Of a stretch of DNA of 7,743 nt, positions 7,152-7,743 are shown in pieces. The position numbers and the translations under genes were made by a program. Each line of letters opens with the position of its first letter. Within the stretch, counting starts at the first letter, position 1. Origin of the DNA: Verrucomicrobia bacterium UBA1629 (GTDB lineage Bacteria > Verrucomicrobiota > Kiritimatiellia > RFP12 > UBA1067); contig DCMF01000050.1 of assembly GCA_002321305.1 (NCBI GenBank), positions 1-7,743 on the forward strand, written 5' to 3'. The notes under the pieces were generated by a model, which was not told the origin of the DNA, did not search any database, and worked only from the letters and a program-made list of their open reading frames with translations.

Positions 7152-7181
7152 GTATGGTGATGTATGGGTATGTATGGGAGT
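7152..7181. repeat. Three-copy 10-bp tandem repeat
   Basis: GTATGGTGAT (7152-7161), GTATGGGTAT (7162-7171) and GTATGGGAGT (7172-7181) are three adjacent decamers sharing GTATGG. The 10-bp period is close to one DNA helical turn, but no binding function can be assigned. Confidence 0.5.
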
Positions 7182-7337
7182 GCGTTTTTTAAAGGGGTTC
7201 TGCTTGGTCGGGATATGTGGAGATTCGCCTGCGTTCGGCGTTGCTATACGGAGTGTTATACGGCGCCTCGAAAGCGGGTCGTGGCTGGAAGCTTCGCGAG
7301 TTCGGCAACTTTCGTGCCTGATGTTGTTTGCTTTGTG

Positions 7338-7393
7338 CCCATAAATAAGGGAGTAAAACGACATCCTGCGTGTTCCGTTCCCTATTTATTGGG
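7338..7393. repeat. Imperfect inverted repeat in the intergenic region
   Basis: CCCATAAATAAGGGA (7338-7352) and TCCCTATTTATTGGG (7379-7393) are reverse complements apart from one-base gaps on each side, with 26 bases between. A related short hairpin, CCCT / AGGG around AAAATA, follows at 7423-7436. The group could form an RNA stem-loop or mark a degraded element end; nothing more specific is visible. Confidence 0.4.
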
Positions 7394-7451
7394 GTCAAAC
7401 GGATGCGATGCGTCCCAACGTCCCCTAAAATAAGGGCTAACCGAAGAGTGT

Positions 7452-7513
7452 AAGAAAAAAATAAAAAAATTCACTTTTGGGGGTTGCGCGTTATAACGCG
7501 AATATGGTATAAT
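7452..7513 (+). promoter_or_regulatory. Promoter with A-tract upstream of the last gene
   Basis: The -35 box TTGCGC (7484-7489) and perfect TATAAT (7508-7513) are 18 bp apart. TGG directly before TATAAT makes an extended -10 (TGN) element. A G-run (7479-7483) abuts the TTG as in the two enzyme promoters, but the matching C-run is missing. An A-rich tract at 7452-7469 lies about 50-68 bases before the expected start (~7520) and could serve as an UP element. Confidence 0.7.
7487..7500. promoter_or_regulatory. Perfect 14-bp palindrome in the promoter spacer, candidate operator
   Basis: CGCGTTATAACGCG is an exact palindrome. It overlaps the end of the -35 box and fills most of the spacer up to 7 bp before the -10 box. 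A dimeric repressor bound here would block RNA polymerase. Neither enzyme promoter contains it, so it would be specific to the last gene. The operator role is inferred from position only. Confidence 0.5.
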
Positions 7514-7532
7514 GTCCCCGTCTTGAGGGACA
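7513..7532 (+). promoter_or_regulatory. Inverted repeat at the predicted transcript 5' end
   Basis: TGTCCC (7513-7518) and GGGACA (7527-7532) are perfect inverted copies around an 8-base loop. The left arm begins in the -10 box and spans the expected start, so only part of it would be in the mRNA. It may instead be a second protein-binding site. The right arm directly precedes an ATG at 7533. Confidence 0.35.
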
Positions 7533-7586
7533 ATGGGCAGTTCCGAGAGGCAATGGCAAAACCGACAAAAACGAAAGGCAATGGCA

Positions 7587-7743
7587 ATGAAGACAACGGC
7601 AAGGTTTTACGCGGTGGGGGTTCGACACAACCCACAGCTCGGCTCGTACCTCTACAAGCTGATAGTTGGAACGCGGAAGGACAACAAGTGTTCGATCAGC
7701 CTGAAGTTCACGGAATACGGATGCGCCCGCTCGATGAAGTTTG
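7587..7743 (+). CDS. N-terminal part of an unidentified small or truncated-by-window protein
   Basis: An open frame runs off the window end, giving 52 residues from the ATG at 7587 (MKTTARFYAVGVRHNPQLGS at the start, then YLYKLIVGTRKDNK). About three quarters of its codons end in G or C, while the competing frame from an ATG at 7553 is much poorer, so this frame is preferred. The start at 7587 has AAAGG (7574-7578) 8 bases upstream. In-frame ATGs at 7581 and 7533 are possible; the 7533 start sits 13 bases after the predicted transcript start but has GAGGG too close. No signal peptide, transmembrane segment or known domain is visible. The basic, aromatic, beta-rich look does not resemble the enzymes upstream, and the separate promoter suggests an unrelated function. 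Confidence 0.5.
   Translation, partial: MKTTARFYAVGVRHNPQLGSYLYKLIVGTRKDNKCSISLKFTEYGCARSMKF

Larger units (their letters stand above)
6991..7483. other. Lower-GC intergenic region with hairpins and short repeats
   Basis: After the fusion gene, GC content falls and codon-like structure disappears. Short open frames exist, for example a ~101-codon frame from 7039 to 7344 on the plus strand and ~70-codon frames on the minus strand around 7146-7398. None has a convincing ribosome binding site, GC-rich third positions or a recognisable domain, so none is called. The region holds two hairpins near its start, a 10-bp tandem repeat, an imperfect inverted repeat, and an A-rich tract before the next promoter; these are listed separately. 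It reads as a boundary between two transcription units. Confidence 0.5.

Noticed and set aside
7039..7344. 101-codon plus-strand frame in the intergenic region
   Set aside because: It shows no ribosome binding site, no GC-rich third positions, no known domain, and it contains the 10-bp tandem repeat. It is left uncalled, though a small gene cannot be excluded.
7553..7743. Alternative frame from the ATG at 7553 to the window end
   Set aside because: Its third codon positions are much poorer in G and C than the overlapping frame from 7587, and its translation is low-complexity and Gly/Gln/Pro-rich.
1..7743. CRISPR array, tRNA, rRNA or insertion sequence
   Set aside because: No regularly spaced direct repeats of suitable length, no cloverleaf or rRNA-like sequence and no transposase were seen.

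Overview
This is a GC-rich window whose genes all run left to right. It holds the tail of one gene, two complete secreted polysaccharide-degrading enzymes, and the first codons of a fourth gene. The two complete proteins point to breakdown of pectin, most likely rhamnogalacturonan. They are a GH106-type alpha-L-rhamnosidase and a 1256-residue protein that joins a GH2-type beta-glycosidase, a GH28-type beta-helix and an alpha/beta-hydrolase (esterase-like) domain. Each begins with a signal peptide. No SusC/SusD transport pair, regulator or transposase is visible. The high GC, the large secreted hydrolases with individual promoters and the absence of a Bacteroidetes-style locus fit a PVC-group bacterium (Kiritimatiellota, Lentisphaerota or Verrucomicrobiota). 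That assignment is an inference from style, not proof.

Layout. Bases 1-322 are the 3' end of an unidentified gene. Bases 323-639 are intergenic, with a 9-bp tandem repeat and then a strong promoter. Bases 640-3147 encode the GH106 protein. A 72-bp gap holds a G/C hairpin and a second promoter. Bases 3220-6990 encode the GH2-GH28-esterase fusion. Bases 6991-7483 are a lower-GC stretch with hairpins and short repeats but no convincing gene. A third promoter, with an exact 14-bp palindrome in its spacer, then leads into a small gene cut off by the window end.

The most distinctive signal is regulatory. The two enzyme genes share one compact promoter design: a C-run/G-run inverted repeat, directly followed by a TTG-type -35 box, a G-rich 17-bp spacer, a perfect TATAAT, and an ATG only 7 or 10 bases after that box. 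The expected transcription start is therefore at or a few bases before the start codon, which predicts leaderless or nearly leaderless mRNAs. The third promoter keeps the G-run, TTG and TATAAT but not the C-run, has an 18-bp spacer carrying the palindrome, and has a short leader.

A plausible joint role: the GH106 enzyme removes terminal L-rhamnose, the GH28 domain acts on galacturonan or rhamnogalacturonan backbone, the GH2 domain removes a beta-linked sugar, and the esterase-like domain removes acyl groups that block the others. Both enzymes look internally shortened compared with family norms as recalled; the GH2 part appears to lack its middle Ig-like domain. Specificities cannot be fixed from sequence reading alone.
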